A stretch of 56,250 bases of DNA from an uncultured Flavobacteriales bacterium (GCA_913031595.1 CAJWCP010000006.1:1-56250); one strand, 5' to 3'; numbered from the stretch's first letter, positions 45,155 to 53,262 are shown. Notes: generated by a model from the letters alone, not told the origin. Numbers and translations: made by a program.

Positions 45155-45919
45155 TTAGATGATTTGTTTAATTAATTTTAATTTGTGTGTGTATTTATTA
45201 GTATCTATATTAAAAATACCTTTTTTATCAATCTTATCAATACGAACCTTCCCCGATGCATGTATTATCTTGTTTTTATTAAGTATAATACCTACATGTG
45301 TAACTTGATTATTATTGTTTTCAAAAAACGCTAAATCTCCTAAACAACTTTCTTCTAATTTATTTACTGTTTTACCAATTTCTGCTTGTTGATAGGCATC
45401 TCTTGGTATTCTTATGCCTTGTAAACGATATACCATTTGTGTTAGCCCAGAACAATCAATACCAAAGGGAGATCTGCCTCCCCACAGATAAGGAGCGTTT
45501 AAGTAAATTAAAGAATTTTCTATAATTTTTTTCCTCTTATTAGATCCACTAGAGAAGGAGCCGTTAAATTTATATTTTTTGTCTTCAATTATGATATATC
45601 CATTTTTATAAAATGGGAGTATAGATCCAATAACAATAGGTTGAGGTTCTTTTTTTTTGATTGATTGGATAATATCTGTAGTTATTTTGGTAGTCTCCTT
45701 TTCTATCTTATTATATGTTTCTTTTTTTATTTCAGTCCATTGTTTATTACATATCCATCCCTCATATCCATCATGTGATAGAGATATTTTGCTCCATTTT
45801 TTATCTTTTTTAAATATTTTGAAATGTTCTCCAAATAAGATTTGATTAATCATTTCTGATTTATCATTGGCTTCCTTTCTTATAGGAATAACAGAAAGTT
45901 CAGATATTCCATATAACAT
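45155..45919 (-). CDS. C40-family NlpC/P60 peptidase with SH3 domain
   Basis: 254 residues. N-terminal SH3-like region 'SELSVIPIRKEANDKSEMINQILFGEHFKIFKKDKKWSKISLSHDGYEGWI'. Catalytic NlpC/P60 domain: Cys156 in 'LWGGRSPFGIDCSGLTQMVYRLQGI', 'PRDAYQQAEIGKTV', His near 210 in 'QVTHVGIILNKNKIIHASGKVRID', and a second polar residue after it. No signal peptide is apparent, which is common for the YkfC-like dipeptidyl peptidases that process imported muropeptides. The position downstream of an oligopeptide importer fits peptide recycling (inference). It starts 5 bp after the thiolase. Confidence 0.9.
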   Translation of the reverse strand: MLYGISELSVIPIRKEANDKSEMINQILFGEHFKIFKKDKKWSKISLSHDGYEGWICNKQWTEIKKETYNKIEKETTKITTDIIQSIKKKEPQPIVIGSILPFYKNGYIIIEDKKYKFNGSFSSGSNKRKKIIENSLIYLNAPYLWGGRSPFGIDCSGLTQMVYRLQGIRIPRDAYQQAEIGKTVNKLEESCLGDLAFFENNNNQVTHVGIILNKNKIIHASGKVRIDKIDKKGIFNIDTNKYTHKLKLIKQII

Positions 45920-45924
45920 AAATC

Positions 45925-47103
45925 TTACATTAATTTAATTACCATTGCAGATGCTCCACCACCTCCATTGCAAATTGCAGCTGCTCCAATCTTACCACCA
46001 TTTTGTTTTAAACAATTAATCAAGGTTACAATTATTCTTGATCCAGAGCTTCCAAGAGGATGGCCTAATGAGACTGCTCCTCCATGTATATTTACTTTCT
46101 CTGGATTTATATCAAGAAGTTTTATATTAGCAAGTCCAACAACAGAAAAAGCTTCGTTTAGCTCAAAACAATCAATATCTGTAATTGAAATATTGGCTTT
46201 ATTTAATGCAATAGGTAGTGCTTTTGCTGGTGCTGTAGTAAACCATTCTGGTTCTTGAGCTCCATCAGCATAAGATATGATTTTTGCGATTGGAGTTATG
46301 TTTAATTCTTTAGCTTTCTCTAAACTCATTAAAATAACTGCAGACGCACCATCATTTAGAGTTGAGGCATTTGCTGCAGTGATTGTTCCTTCTTTTTCAA
46401 ATACAGGCCTTAAACTAGATACTTTTTCTATTTTGATATTTCTGTATTCTTCGTCTTCTGAAATTATTAAATTATCTCCCTTTCTTTGTGGGACTTCAAC
46501 AGAAATCACTTCATCTTTAAAAGCATTATTTTCCCATGCACTTTTACTTCTTCTATACGATTCAATTGCAAAAACATCCTGTTCTTCTCTAGAAAAATGC
46601 ATTTCTTTAGCACATTTTTCTGCACAGATTCCCATATGAACTCTGTTATATACATCGGTTAATCCATCATTAACTAAACCATCTATTAATTGCATATTTC
46701 CTAGTTTTTGTCCATTCCTTCCTTTTGCAAAGTAATGTGGCACACTTGACATGTTTTCCATACCTCCAGCAATAACCACATTATTATCTCCACACATAAT
46801 AGTTTGCGCAGCGATCATGATTGCTTTCATGCCAGAAGAACATACTTTATTGATTGTAGTACAAGGGACATTATTTGGAATGCCTGCAAAAACTGCAGCT
46901 TGTCTTGCAGGTGCTTGACCTAAGTTTGCTTGTAAAACATTACCCATAAAAACCTCATCAATATCATTATTATCGATATTAATTTTACTAAGTGCTCCTT
47001 TTATTGCTGCTGCTCCTAATTCTGTAGCAGAGACATTTGCTAAGCTACCACCAAAACTTCCCATTGGAGTTCTAACAGCTGATACTATAACTACTTCTTT
47101 CAT
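45925..47103 (-). CDS. Acetyl-CoA C-acyltransferase (thiolase)
   Basis: 392 residues. Active Cys88 in 'TTINKVCSSGMKAIMIAAQTI', 'GGMENMSSVPH', the C-terminal His in 'NIHGGAVSLGHPLGSSGSRI' and the second Cys in 'GAAAICNGGGGASAMVIKL'. This is a degradative/biosynthetic thiolase II-like enzyme that makes or cleaves acetoacetyl-CoA or longer 3-ketoacyl-CoA. It lies 18 bp after the permease gene and 5 bp before the NlpC/P60 gene, so it is probably co-transcribed with the importer, an unusual functional mix. Confidence 0.95.
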   Translation of the reverse strand: MKEVVIVSAVRTPMGSFGGSLANVSATELGAAAIKGALSKINIDNNDIDEVFMGNVLQANLGQAPARQAAVFAGIPNNVPCTTINKVCSSGMKAIMIAAQTIMCGDNNVVIAGGMENMSSVPHYFAKGRNGQKLGNMQLIDGLVNDGLTDVYNRVHMGICAEKCAKEMHFSREEQDVFAIESYRRSKSAWENNAFKDEVISVEVPQRKGDNLIISEDEEYRNIKIEKVSSLRPVFEKEGTITAANASTLNDGASAVILMSLEKAKELNITPIAKIISYADGAQEPEWFTTAPAKALPIALNKANISITDIDCFELNEAFSVVGLANIKLLDINPEKVNIHGGAVSLGHPLGSSGSRIIVTLINCLKQNGGKIGAAAICNGGGGASAMVIKLM

Positions 47104-47121
47104 ATAATAATTAAATTAATT

Positions 47122-48618
47122 TTAACTTTTAAGTCTTGGGTCAAGAGCATCTCTTGATGCTTCTGCTATCATGTTATAAATAGTGATTGTAATAAATATT
47201 GCCATACCAGGAAATATTATTAGCCACCACGCCTCTATATTCTGTCTTCCTAAATTTAATAATGATCCCCACGTAACAATATCTGTAGGAACTCCTATAC
47301 CTAGAAAAGATAGGCCTGCTTCAATTAAAATAGCTGAAGCAATACCAAATGCTATAGAGACAAATACAGGAGCTAGCGAATTAGGTAAAGCATGTTTGAA
47401 TATTGTACGTCTGGAAGAATAACCTAATGCTTCAGAAGCTTGAACAAATTCTAAAGAACGAATACGTAAAAACTCTGCTCTTGTAAAACGTGCGATTCTA
47501 GTCCATCCGGTTAGACCTATAATTACCATTACAATCCATAGGCTTCTTTCTACGACAGATGTTATAGTAATGATTAGTATTAATCGTGGTATAGAGTTTA
47601 ATAATTCTATTCCTCTTGAAACAAAAGTATCAACAGGAACTGTAACATCTTCTTTTAATTTACCTATCATGATTAGTTTACTGATATATCTACATACTAT
47701 GAGTATGCTTATTAGAACTAAAATACTTAGTAATATCTGTATAGAGCCACTACCAAATCCGTTGCTAAAACCATCTGCAATAACATATTTACGTTGACCA
47801 AATCCATAAAATAATCCTAGAAAAATACCTAGCAGAGAGAAATAATATTTAATTCTAGGCATCTTTAACTTATTATCACCAAAGAAACCTGCTAATGCTC
47901 CAAGTATGATTCCAATAATACTAGCAATTCCCATAGATACTAGGCCAACAAGTAGAGAAATTCTAGTTCCATGTATAAGGCCTGAAGCTAAGTCTCTTCC
48001 AATACCATCCGTTCCTAGTCTATGTCTGAATCTTTTAGGTATTTCTGTTATCTCTCCAGAAGGATTTTTATAACGTTGTTTGCCAGTAGGAGATACATAG
48101 TCTCTATTGTATCTATCCATAGATTTAGGAGAATATACTATTGGGGCCCAAATTACATCTTCTAAATTTAATTGACGCCAATCGGTAATATCGTATTGTA
48201 ATATTTGCACAAAATCTCCTTGACTATCGAAAATAGAATCAGTTCTAGTCTCATCTCCTAAATTTAATATCCAACCTATATTTGTTCCAGCAAAAGCAGG
48301 ATAAAGTTTATTTCCTTCATATTTAGCATAAAGAGGTTTGTCATTAGCAATATATGGGGCGAAAGATGCAATTAGAACTAATGCCATTAATAGATAAAGA
48401 CTTATTAAAGCAATTTTATTTTTTTTGAATTGATTCCATGCATATTTTGAGAATGAAAATTTTTGTTTTTCATTATTTTCTTTAATAACTTTCTTTTGTT
48501 TTTGAGAAGATTTTTTTGTAAATAATAATCCGTCTTCATATAAGCAGTATATAAAAAGTAAAAAGGATATAATTATTAATATATTCATGATATTATTTGT
48601 ATGAGATTCTTGGATCAA
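47122..48618 (-). CDS. Oligopeptide-type ABC transporter permease (OppC/DppC family)
   Basis: 498 residues, longer than the usual 280-350. It has an extra N-terminal span (NIMNILIIISFLLFIYCLYEDGLLF), then the OppC N-terminal helix 'AWNQFKKNKIALISLYLLMALVLIASFAPYIA', an extended periplasmic loop of about 100 residues ('NKLYPAFAGTNIGWILNLGDE...'), and the permease core with 'LGTDGIGRDLASGLIHGTRISLLVGLVSM' and the EAA loop 'SEALGYSSRRTIFKHALPNSLAPVFV'. A further inserted pair of spans lies near 255-310. It works with the permease and binding protein encoded upstream; the start overlaps the OppB-like gene by 26 bp. Confidence 0.92.
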   Translation of the reverse strand: MIQESHTNNIMNILIIISFLLFIYCLYEDGLLFTKKSSQKQKKVIKENNEKQKFSFSKYAWNQFKKNKIALISLYLLMALVLIASFAPYIANDKPLYAKYEGNKLYPAFAGTNIGWILNLGDETRTDSIFDSQGDFVQILQYDITDWRQLNLEDVIWAPIVYSPKSMDRYNRDYVSPTGKQRYKNPSGEITEIPKRFRHRLGTDGIGRDLASGLIHGTRISLLVGLVSMGIASIIGIILGALAGFFGDNKLKMPRIKYYFSLLGIFLGLFYGFGQRKYVIADGFSNGFGSGSIQILLSILVLISILIVCRYISKLIMIGKLKEDVTVPVDTFVSRGIELLNSIPRLILIITITSVVERSLWIVMVIIGLTGWTRIARFTRAEFLRIRSLEFVQASEALGYSSRRTIFKHALPNSLAPVFVSIAFGIASAILIEAGLSFLGIGVPTDIVTWGSLLNLGRQNIEAWWLIIFPGMAIFITITIYNMIAEASRDALDPRLKS

Positions 48619-50062
48619 CTACTGCGTATAGTAAATCTGAAACTAAATATCCAACCATTGTTAAGAACCCTACTAGAGTGAATACTGCTACAATCATTGG
48701 GTAGTCATAATTTAACACTGAATTATAGATCTCTAGACCCATTCCAGGTATTGAGAAAATAACCTCAATGATTACTGAGCCTCCAATAGAGGAAGGAAAA
48801 ATAGCTGCAAATACTGTGATAATTGGTAAAAGAGAGTTTCTTAATGCATGTTTAAGTATTACTTTATTTTCTCCTAATCCTTTTGCTCTAGCTGTTCTAA
48901 TATAATCTTGTGATACAATATCAATCATTCCAATTCTCATTATCCTACTAAGAAAAGCAAAAGATCCATATGTATAAGTTATTATGGGTAGAATTAGGTA
49001 AGGTGCTCGATGTTTTAGAGCATCCCAGTGCCACCATGACCAATTTGGATCAAAGCTTGAAGGATCTTGTATACCTGAAACAGGGAACCAGCTTAAATTA
49101 TCTGGATTGGCAAATCCTAAAAGAAGTAATAACCCTATAAAGAATGATGGCATTGAGTAAAGGATAAATAAAATAAGAGACATTCCTTTATCAAAGAAAG
49201 TGTCTTTTTTGTAGGCTGAATATATGCCTATTGGAATACTGACAATGTATGCTATTAATATAGAAATTACTGCTAAAGCAAATGATATGCCAATTTTGTT
49301 CCATATTTTCCGTGCTATTGGTTGTCCATCAATATAAGATTCACCAAAATCTCCTCTAATAACTCCTCTTCTGTCGTTTCCATTACCTACAAGCCATACA
49401 TGATATTGATTATTAAGTCCATACCATGCAATTGTTGGTATGAAGGTTTTCCATCTAGTACTTTGGGTACTTAATTTTTTGTAACAATCAACAACATAAT
49501 CAAAATCTTGATCTAATTCATTAAGAAAAGTATTGTCATTTAACAAATTTTCCATTTTTGTTAATTTGATGTCAATGATTTCTTTTTTAGAGGTTTCTAA
49601 TAAGCTACCAATTTCAAATCCAAATTGATTATTTACTTCAGTTATTTTAATTAAATCTTCTTGAGAGCTATTAATTTGTAAAGATTTTTGATTTTTTTCT
49701 AATTTTAGTAAAGCGTGATAATAATTTGAAACAGCTTGCCAGTTTCCAGATTGATGAGTTAGCGCTTTAAGGTTTGTTTTTTGGTATTTATCTTGAATCT
49801 TATGCAGTGTGTCAGAACTAGCAAGATTACTAATACTAACATAAAAAATAGGCAAATCCAACCCTAATTTTTTTCTTAGTTCTTGTTTAATTTTTTTTGA
49901 AGCTGAAGATTGTTCATCTGCAGAGCCTTCAGTTCCTGCTGCCTTTGATAACCTTTCTACTGGATCTGCTGGCGCCATAATGCTAATTATAAAAGCAATT
50001 AGTGAGATAGCAATTAGCATTGGTATAAAAGTAATTAATCTTTCTATGGTGTATTTAAGCAT
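48593..50062 (-). CDS. Oligopeptide-type ABC transporter permease (OppB/DppB family)
   Basis: 489 residues against about 310-330 normally. First span 'LITFIPMLIAISLIAFIISIMAPADPVERL', a long inserted periplasmic region of roughly 190 residues that is helical and charged, then the core 'RGDFGESYIDGQPIARKIWNKIGISFALAVISILIAYIVSIPIGIYSAY', 'LPIITYTYGSFAFLSRIMRIGMID' and the EAA loop 'IRTARAKGLGENKVILKHALRNSLLPIITV'. The extra periplasmic domain could dock the binding lipoprotein. Six base pairs after the binding-protein gene. The ATPases (OppD/F) are not in this window. Confidence 0.93.
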   Translation of the reverse strand: MLKYTIERLITFIPMLIAISLIAFIISIMAPADPVERLSKAAGTEGSADEQSSASKKIKQELRKKLGLDLPIFYVSISNLASSDTLHKIQDKYQKTNLKALTHQSGNWQAVSNYYHALLKLEKNQKSLQINSSQEDLIKITEVNNQFGFEIGSLLETSKKEIIDIKLTKMENLLNDNTFLNELDQDFDYVVDCYKKLSTQSTRWKTFIPTIAWYGLNNQYHVWLVGNGNDRRGVIRGDFGESYIDGQPIARKIWNKIGISFALAVISILIAYIVSIPIGIYSAYKKDTFFDKGMSLILFILYSMPSFFIGLLLLLGFANPDNLSWFPVSGIQDPSSFDPNWSWWHWDALKHRAPYLILPIITYTYGSFAFLSRIMRIGMIDIVSQDYIRTARAKGLGENKVILKHALRNSLLPIITVFAAIFPSSIGGSVIIEVIFSIPGMGLEIYNSVLNYDYPMIVAVFTLVGFLTMVGYLVSDLLYAVVDPRISYK

Positions 50063-50068
50063 ATCCTT

Positions 50069-51841
50069 TTATTCTATTATGTTTGGAGCCATATTACTTC
50101 CAGAGCTGTTTCTTAATAAAAGATTATTAAGAGCAATTCCAGGTCTTTCAAAATATGTATTTAAATTGTCAAATCTTTTATGTAATGCAATTTTATTTTT
50201 AGTGCTATATAAAAATACATATGGTTGATCTTCATATATTCTTGCTTGTAATTTCCATAATGCTTGTGTGTGTTCTGTTGAATCTAATGAAGAATTTGCT
50301 AGTTTTATTAATGCATCACTTTCTGCATCTCCAAAGCCACAAAAATTTGACCCTTTGGATACCCATGATGAGGTATGCCATAATTGCATAGGATTAGAGT
50401 ATGATGCGCTACCTCCCCAGCCACCAAGCATTGCTTCAAAATTATGATCCATTGCATTTTTGTAAAATAACGTAAAGTCCATAGGAGTAGGATCAGCTAC
50501 TATACCAGCTTTGTACATACTTTCTTTTATCATTAAAACAATTTCTGTGGTGAGAGGGGATGACATGTAACTTAATCTAAATTTAAATGGTGTTTTAACA
50601 CCATTAATCATTTTATCTCTAATGTTATCTCCATCAGTGTCTACCCATCCTGCTTCAGTTAATAGTTCTTTTGCTTTTTCAATATCTAGTGGTATTAATT
50701 TAAGGGTGTCATTATACCAAGATTTAAGAGGAGATACTTGAGACGCATATCTATTAGCTTTTCCATGAGTCATGACTTCAATAATTTCATCTACAGGGGT
50801 TAGGTAAGCCATAGCTCTTCGTACTTTTTGATCAACAAAGAAAGGTTTATATTTTATGCCATCAGGTTTCATGTTAAGGCCAATATAGTTGTACGCATAT
50901 CTATCTTTAAATTCAGAGTGATAATTTTCATTAAAATACTCTTTCTCTTGTAGTTTCATTAATTTGATAGTTCCAATACGAGTTGTTGCATCTATTTCTT
51001 GGTTTTTTAATGCTAGGTATGTAGAGGCATCTTCTTTTATAACCCTAAAAATAATTTTATCTGGTAATGCCTGGTCGTAAAGAGATTCAGAGTTGCTTCC
51101 CCACCAATTTTCCTTTTTTTCTATGCTTATGTATTGACTGGTTACCCACTCTACTACCTGATAAGGACCTAAACCTTTTAGATTTTTTGGGTCATAACCA
51201 TTATCAGCATGATTATATTTATTAAACCATTCTGCTAATTCTTCTGTCTCTATTTTTTCTTTAAAATCTTCTAATAATATATCCTCAAAAGAAATTTCAT
51301 CTAGTATGCCATTTGGATCCCAATAGGTTTTTTGTTGCATACATATGCCAGAGAAAATATCTTTATTAGTATAATTAATTCCTTGTGCAACCATTGTAAA
51401 TTTAAGCGGATTATTTTTATCTATTTCGACAGATTTTATTACTGTTGAGTAATTAGATCTTATCTGAGCATTGTTAGTTAATGGGCATAGCATAATTTTT
51501 GTTGAGAACACTACATCTTCTGCGGTAAATGGTGTGCCATCATCCCAAGTAATACCTTCTCTTATTTCATAGGTATATCTTAATCCGTCTTCTGATATTT
51601 TTGCAAGGTTCTTCGTAAGTATAGGTGTATATTCAAGAGATTCTAGATCAAGTTTTGTTAATGTTTTTTGCGTGTATTCAAAAATAAAACTTCTCATTAC
51701 AGAGTTGTCATTGTAAGGATGTAGTCCATCAGGCTGTGATAAAATATGAGCAATAACAGTATTTTTTGATAAATCTCTCTTCTTCACACAGCTAGTTAAG
51801 ATAATTGAGATCAATATTAAGAAAAGTAATTTTTTACTCAT
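50069..51841 (-). CDS. Oligopeptide-type ABC transporter substrate-binding lipoprotein
   Basis: 590 residues. Lipoprotein signal 'MSKKLLFLILISIILTSC' (Cys18). SBP_bac_5 blocks: 'DGLHPYNDNSVMRSFIFEYTQKTLTKLDLESLEYTPILTKNLAK', 'YTYEIREGITWDDGTPFTAEDVVFS', 'NLKGLGPYQVVEW', 'VDQKVRRAMAYLTPVDEIIEVM', 'PLDIEKAKELLTEAGWVDTDGDNIRDK' and 'NFCGFGDAESDALIKLANSS'. The cluster 5 fold binds peptides or related ligands. It heads the operon oppA-oppB-oppC-thiolase-NlpC, with a perfect -7 box upstream. Confidence 0.93.
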   Translation of the reverse strand: MSKKLLFLILISIILTSCVKKRDLSKNTVIAHILSQPDGLHPYNDNSVMRSFIFEYTQKTLTKLDLESLEYTPILTKNLAKISEDGLRYTYEIREGITWDDGTPFTAEDVVFSTKIMLCPLTNNAQIRSNYSTVIKSVEIDKNNPLKFTMVAQGINYTNKDIFSGICMQQKTYWDPNGILDEISFEDILLEDFKEKIETEELAEWFNKYNHADNGYDPKNLKGLGPYQVVEWVTSQYISIEKKENWWGSNSESLYDQALPDKIIFRVIKEDASTYLALKNQEIDATTRIGTIKLMKLQEKEYFNENYHSEFKDRYAYNYIGLNMKPDGIKYKPFFVDQKVRRAMAYLTPVDEIIEVMTHGKANRYASQVSPLKSWYNDTLKLIPLDIEKAKELLTEAGWVDTDGDNIRDKMINGVKTPFKFRLSYMSSPLTTEIVLMIKESMYKAGIVADPTPMDFTLFYKNAMDHNFEAMLGGWGGSASYSNPMQLWHTSSWVSKGSNFCGFGDAESDALIKLANSSLDSTEHTQALWKLQARIYEDQPYVFLYSTKNKIALHKRFDNLNTYFERPGIALNNLLLRNSSGSNMAPNIIE

Positions 51842-51860
51842 AAATTTTTAAATAGGAATG

Positions 51861-51868
51861 CAAATATA
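51861..51868 (-). promoter_or_regulatory. -7 promoter box of the peptide-importer operon
   Basis: TATATTTG on the minus strand, perfect TAnnTTTG, about 20 bp before the ATG of the binding lipoprotein gene. No clear TTG at the usual distance. Confidence 0.5.
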
Positions 51869-51932
51869 ACATTTGGTTAAAATAATATTGTAATAATTGA
51901 TTCTAAATTATTAAATAATTTATTGTTATAGT

Positions 51933-51962
51933 TTGTTAAACATTTAGATTAATATACATTTG
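51933..51962 (+). promoter_or_regulatory. Promoter of tRNA-Ser
   Basis: TTG at 51933-51935 and TACATTTG at 51955-51962 with 19 bp between them: an ideal Bacteroidota promoter. The tRNA begins 31 bp after the box. The downstream bases CAATCCAA recur before tRNA-Pro. Confidence 0.75.
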
Positions 51963-51992
51963 CAATCCAAAAATAGTTTCTTTGAAGTTATT

Positions 51993-52079
51993 GGAGAGGT
52001 GCCGGAGTGGCCGAACGGGGCTCCCTGCTAAGGAGTTGTGCGCTTACGCGTACCGGGGGTTCGAATCCCTTCCTCTCCG
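51993..52079 (+). tRNA. tRNA-Ser (anticodon GCT)
   Basis: 87 nt with a long variable arm. Acceptor GGAGAGG/CCTCTCC, D arm GCCGGAGTGGCCGAACGGGGC, anticodon loop CTGCTAA (anticodon GCT), variable arm around GTGCGCTTACGCGTACC, T arm GGGGGTTCGAATCCCTT, discriminator G. CCA is not encoded. Confidence 0.94.
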
Positions 52080-52081
52080 CA

Positions 52082-52107
52082 AAAATAAAAAGTTTACTTT
52101 TTATTTT
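52082..52107 (+). terminator. AT-only hairpin after tRNA-Ser
   Basis: AAAATAAAAAGT and ACTTTTTATTTT are perfect 12-bp inverted repeats separated by TT, starting 3 bp after the tRNA. This is a plausible bidirectional-looking terminator, though weak in GC. Confidence 0.55.
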
Positions 52108-52140
52108 GGATTGTAAAAGTTTGTTAATTTTGCAATCCAA
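52106..52140 (+). promoter_or_regulatory. Promoter of tRNA-Pro lying within an inverted repeat
   Basis: TAATTTTG at 52125-52132 is a perfect -7 box, with TTG at 52106-52108 (16 bp spacing). Both elements lie in an inverted repeat: TTGGATTG (52106-52113) against CAATCCAA (52133-52140), extended by AAAA/TTTT after one mismatch. The symmetry could form a hairpin or bind a dimeric regulator; chance is possible in AT-rich DNA. Confidence 0.55.
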
Positions 52141-52145
52141 TTTTT

Positions 52146-52220
52146 CGGGGTATAGCGTAGCCCGGTTATCGCGCCTGCTTTGGGAGCAGGAGGTCGCAGG
52201 TTCGAATCCTGCTACCCCGA
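52146..52220 (+). tRNA. tRNA-Pro (anticodon TGG)
   Basis: 75 nt. Acceptor CGGGGTA/TACCCCG, D arm TAGCGTAGCCCGGTTATCGCGC, anticodon stem CCTGC/GCAGG with loop TTTGGGA (anticodon TGG), T arm GCAGGTTCGAATCCTGC, discriminator A, then C and a T-run. Its last part (AATCCTGCTACCCCGAC plus T-run) is repeated at 53189 and 54737 without the rest of the tRNA, so it looks like an attachment or recombination core. Confidence 0.95.
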
Positions 52221-52236
52221 CTTTTTTCTCTTTATA

Positions 52237-52263
52237 TTGTCCCATAAATTTTCTGTAAGTTTG
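52237..52263 (+). promoter_or_regulatory. Promoter box of the first cassette gene
   Basis: TAAGTTTG at 52256-52263 is a perfect TAnnTTTG, with TTG at 52237-52239. Only four bases separate it from the ATG at 52268, so the mRNA should be leaderless or nearly so. The stretch ATAAATTTTCTGTAAGTTTGT recurs at 54774-54794 before the third cassette gene. Confidence 0.55.
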
Positions 52264-52267
52264 TCGT

Positions 52268-53047
52268 ATGAGAAAACTATTACTACTATTACTATGTATT
52301 CCTTTTATTGGGTTGGGGCAACAAACATATAATGAGATGCTTAAACATGATGTTGAGTGGCAAATAACATCTTGTAATAATGGATGTATAACAGATGTTT
52401 ATTATATTGATGGTGATACTATACATAATGGATATAATTATTCTATATTAAATGGATATCATTTTATTTCAAAAACTTTTTGGTTAAGAGAGGACATTCA
52501 AAATCAAAAAGTATATATGTCGTTTGTATACAATAATATTAGAAAAGAAGTACTGTTATATGATTTTAATTTGGAAATAGGAGATTCAATTAATATTTCT
52601 AATCCTATTAGTCCATTTGTTACTAATCCAGGATATTATCATGTAGATTCATTAGAGGTATTAGAGCTACAAAATGGTTTGAATTATGAAGTGTTTTATT
52701 TGTCATCATTATCTGTAAATATTAATGAATCAGCTGTATGGATTGAAGGAATAGGCTCATTAAGTTTAATAAACGCTCCAGGTGGCACCCCTAATGTAAA
52801 TGGACCTGGAAAATTGAGTTGTTATTTTAATAAAGGAGATTTAGTTTATTCTCAATTAGATTCTATTAATACATGTGTTTTAGTTAATCAAGTCTTATCA
52901 TCAAAATTGTTGAACTCTAGAACTAATAGTCGTAAATTAATTAATATTATTGATAAACTTGGAAGAAAAACAACTCCAGTTTCTAATATTCTACTCTTTT
53001 ATATCTACAATGACGGAACAGTAGAAAAGAAGATAATTTTTGAATAA
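52268..53047 (+). CDS. Secreted protein of unknown function with T9SS-like C-terminal tail (cassette gene 1)
   Basis: 259 residues. Signal peptide 'MRKLLLLLLCIPFIGLGQ'. The body is beta-rich: 'YIDGDTIHNGYNYSIL', 'KVYMSFVYNNIRKEVLLYDFNLEIGDSINI', 'AVWIEGIGSLSLI', a layout I know from many secreted Flavobacteriia proteins (WYY..GDT..G..Y / LYDFxLxxGD / V.GIGS). The C-terminus 'SRKLINIIDKLGRKTTP...IYNDGTVEKKIIFE' is a sorting-tail variant shared with the next gene. Four Cys could form disulfides. The DNA for the last nine or so codons is nearly identical to that of the next gene and forms part of repeat copy A. Confidence 0.75.
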   Translation: MRKLLLLLLCIPFIGLGQQTYNEMLKHDVEWQITSCNNGCITDVYYIDGDTIHNGYNYSILNGYHFISKTFWLREDIQNQKVYMSFVYNNIRKEVLLYDFNLEIGDSINISNPISPFVTNPGYYHVDSLEVLELQNGLNYEVFYLSSLSVNINESAVWIEGIGSLSLINAPGGTPNVNGPGKLSCYFNKGDLVYSQLDSINTCVLVNQVLSSKLLNSRTNSRKLINIIDKLGRKTTPVSNILLFYIYNDGTVEKKIIFE

Positions 53048-53213
53048 ATTATTTTTAAAAGTAATTTCTAATCAAGAAATTCAATTAATTTTTTAAGTTT
53101 GTTTTAGTAGATTGATTAGCGGTGCAAAAGGCGGAGCAATTTTTAGTTTGAAAGCTTGCTGTAATCATGTAAAAAGGTGTTAGGTTGTAATCCTGCTACC
53201 CCGACTTTTTTTT
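53003..53213 (+). repeat. Cassette spacer repeat, copy A (with tRNA-Pro 3' end)
   Basis: It begins inside gene 1 (ATCTACAATGACGGAACAGT), runs through the stop, then a hairpin AATTTCT-AATCA-AGAAATT (53063-53081), promoter box TAAGTTTG (53094-53101), an imperfect long hairpin (TGATTAGCGGTGCAA 53113-53127 against TTGCTGTAATCA 53156-53167; TAGTAG-ATT 53105-53113 against AATCCTGCTA 53189-53198), and the tRNA-Pro 3' end AATCCTGCTACCCCGAC with a T-run. Copy B (54550-54757) matches almost base for base. It fills the gap between genes 1 and 2; no gene is seen in it. Confidence 0.9.
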
Positions 53214-53262
53214 CTTTTTTATGCCTAGCATAATACTTCCTTTTTTTTCTTTTCTTTGCTTT

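Noticed and set aside
46277-46639. 120-aa plus-strand ORF inside the thiolase gene
   Set aside because: Shadow of a clearly conserved thiolase in another frame.
51988-52258. ORFs of 83-85 aa on both strands over tRNA-Ser and tRNA-Pro
   Set aside because: Both are shadows of the tRNA genes (AERKGFEPPVRVS / GSNPATPT peptides are typical false proteins).
53111-53208. Degenerate second tRNA-Pro gene in the spacers
   Set aside because: Only the T-arm 3' half and acceptor 3' strand match; no 5' acceptor, D arm or anticodon arm is present and the T loop is altered (TTGTAAT).
53221-53262. Upstream ATG start of cassette gene 2
   Set aside because: The extra 14 residues precede a complete signal peptide that starts at 53263, so the downstream ATG is preferred.
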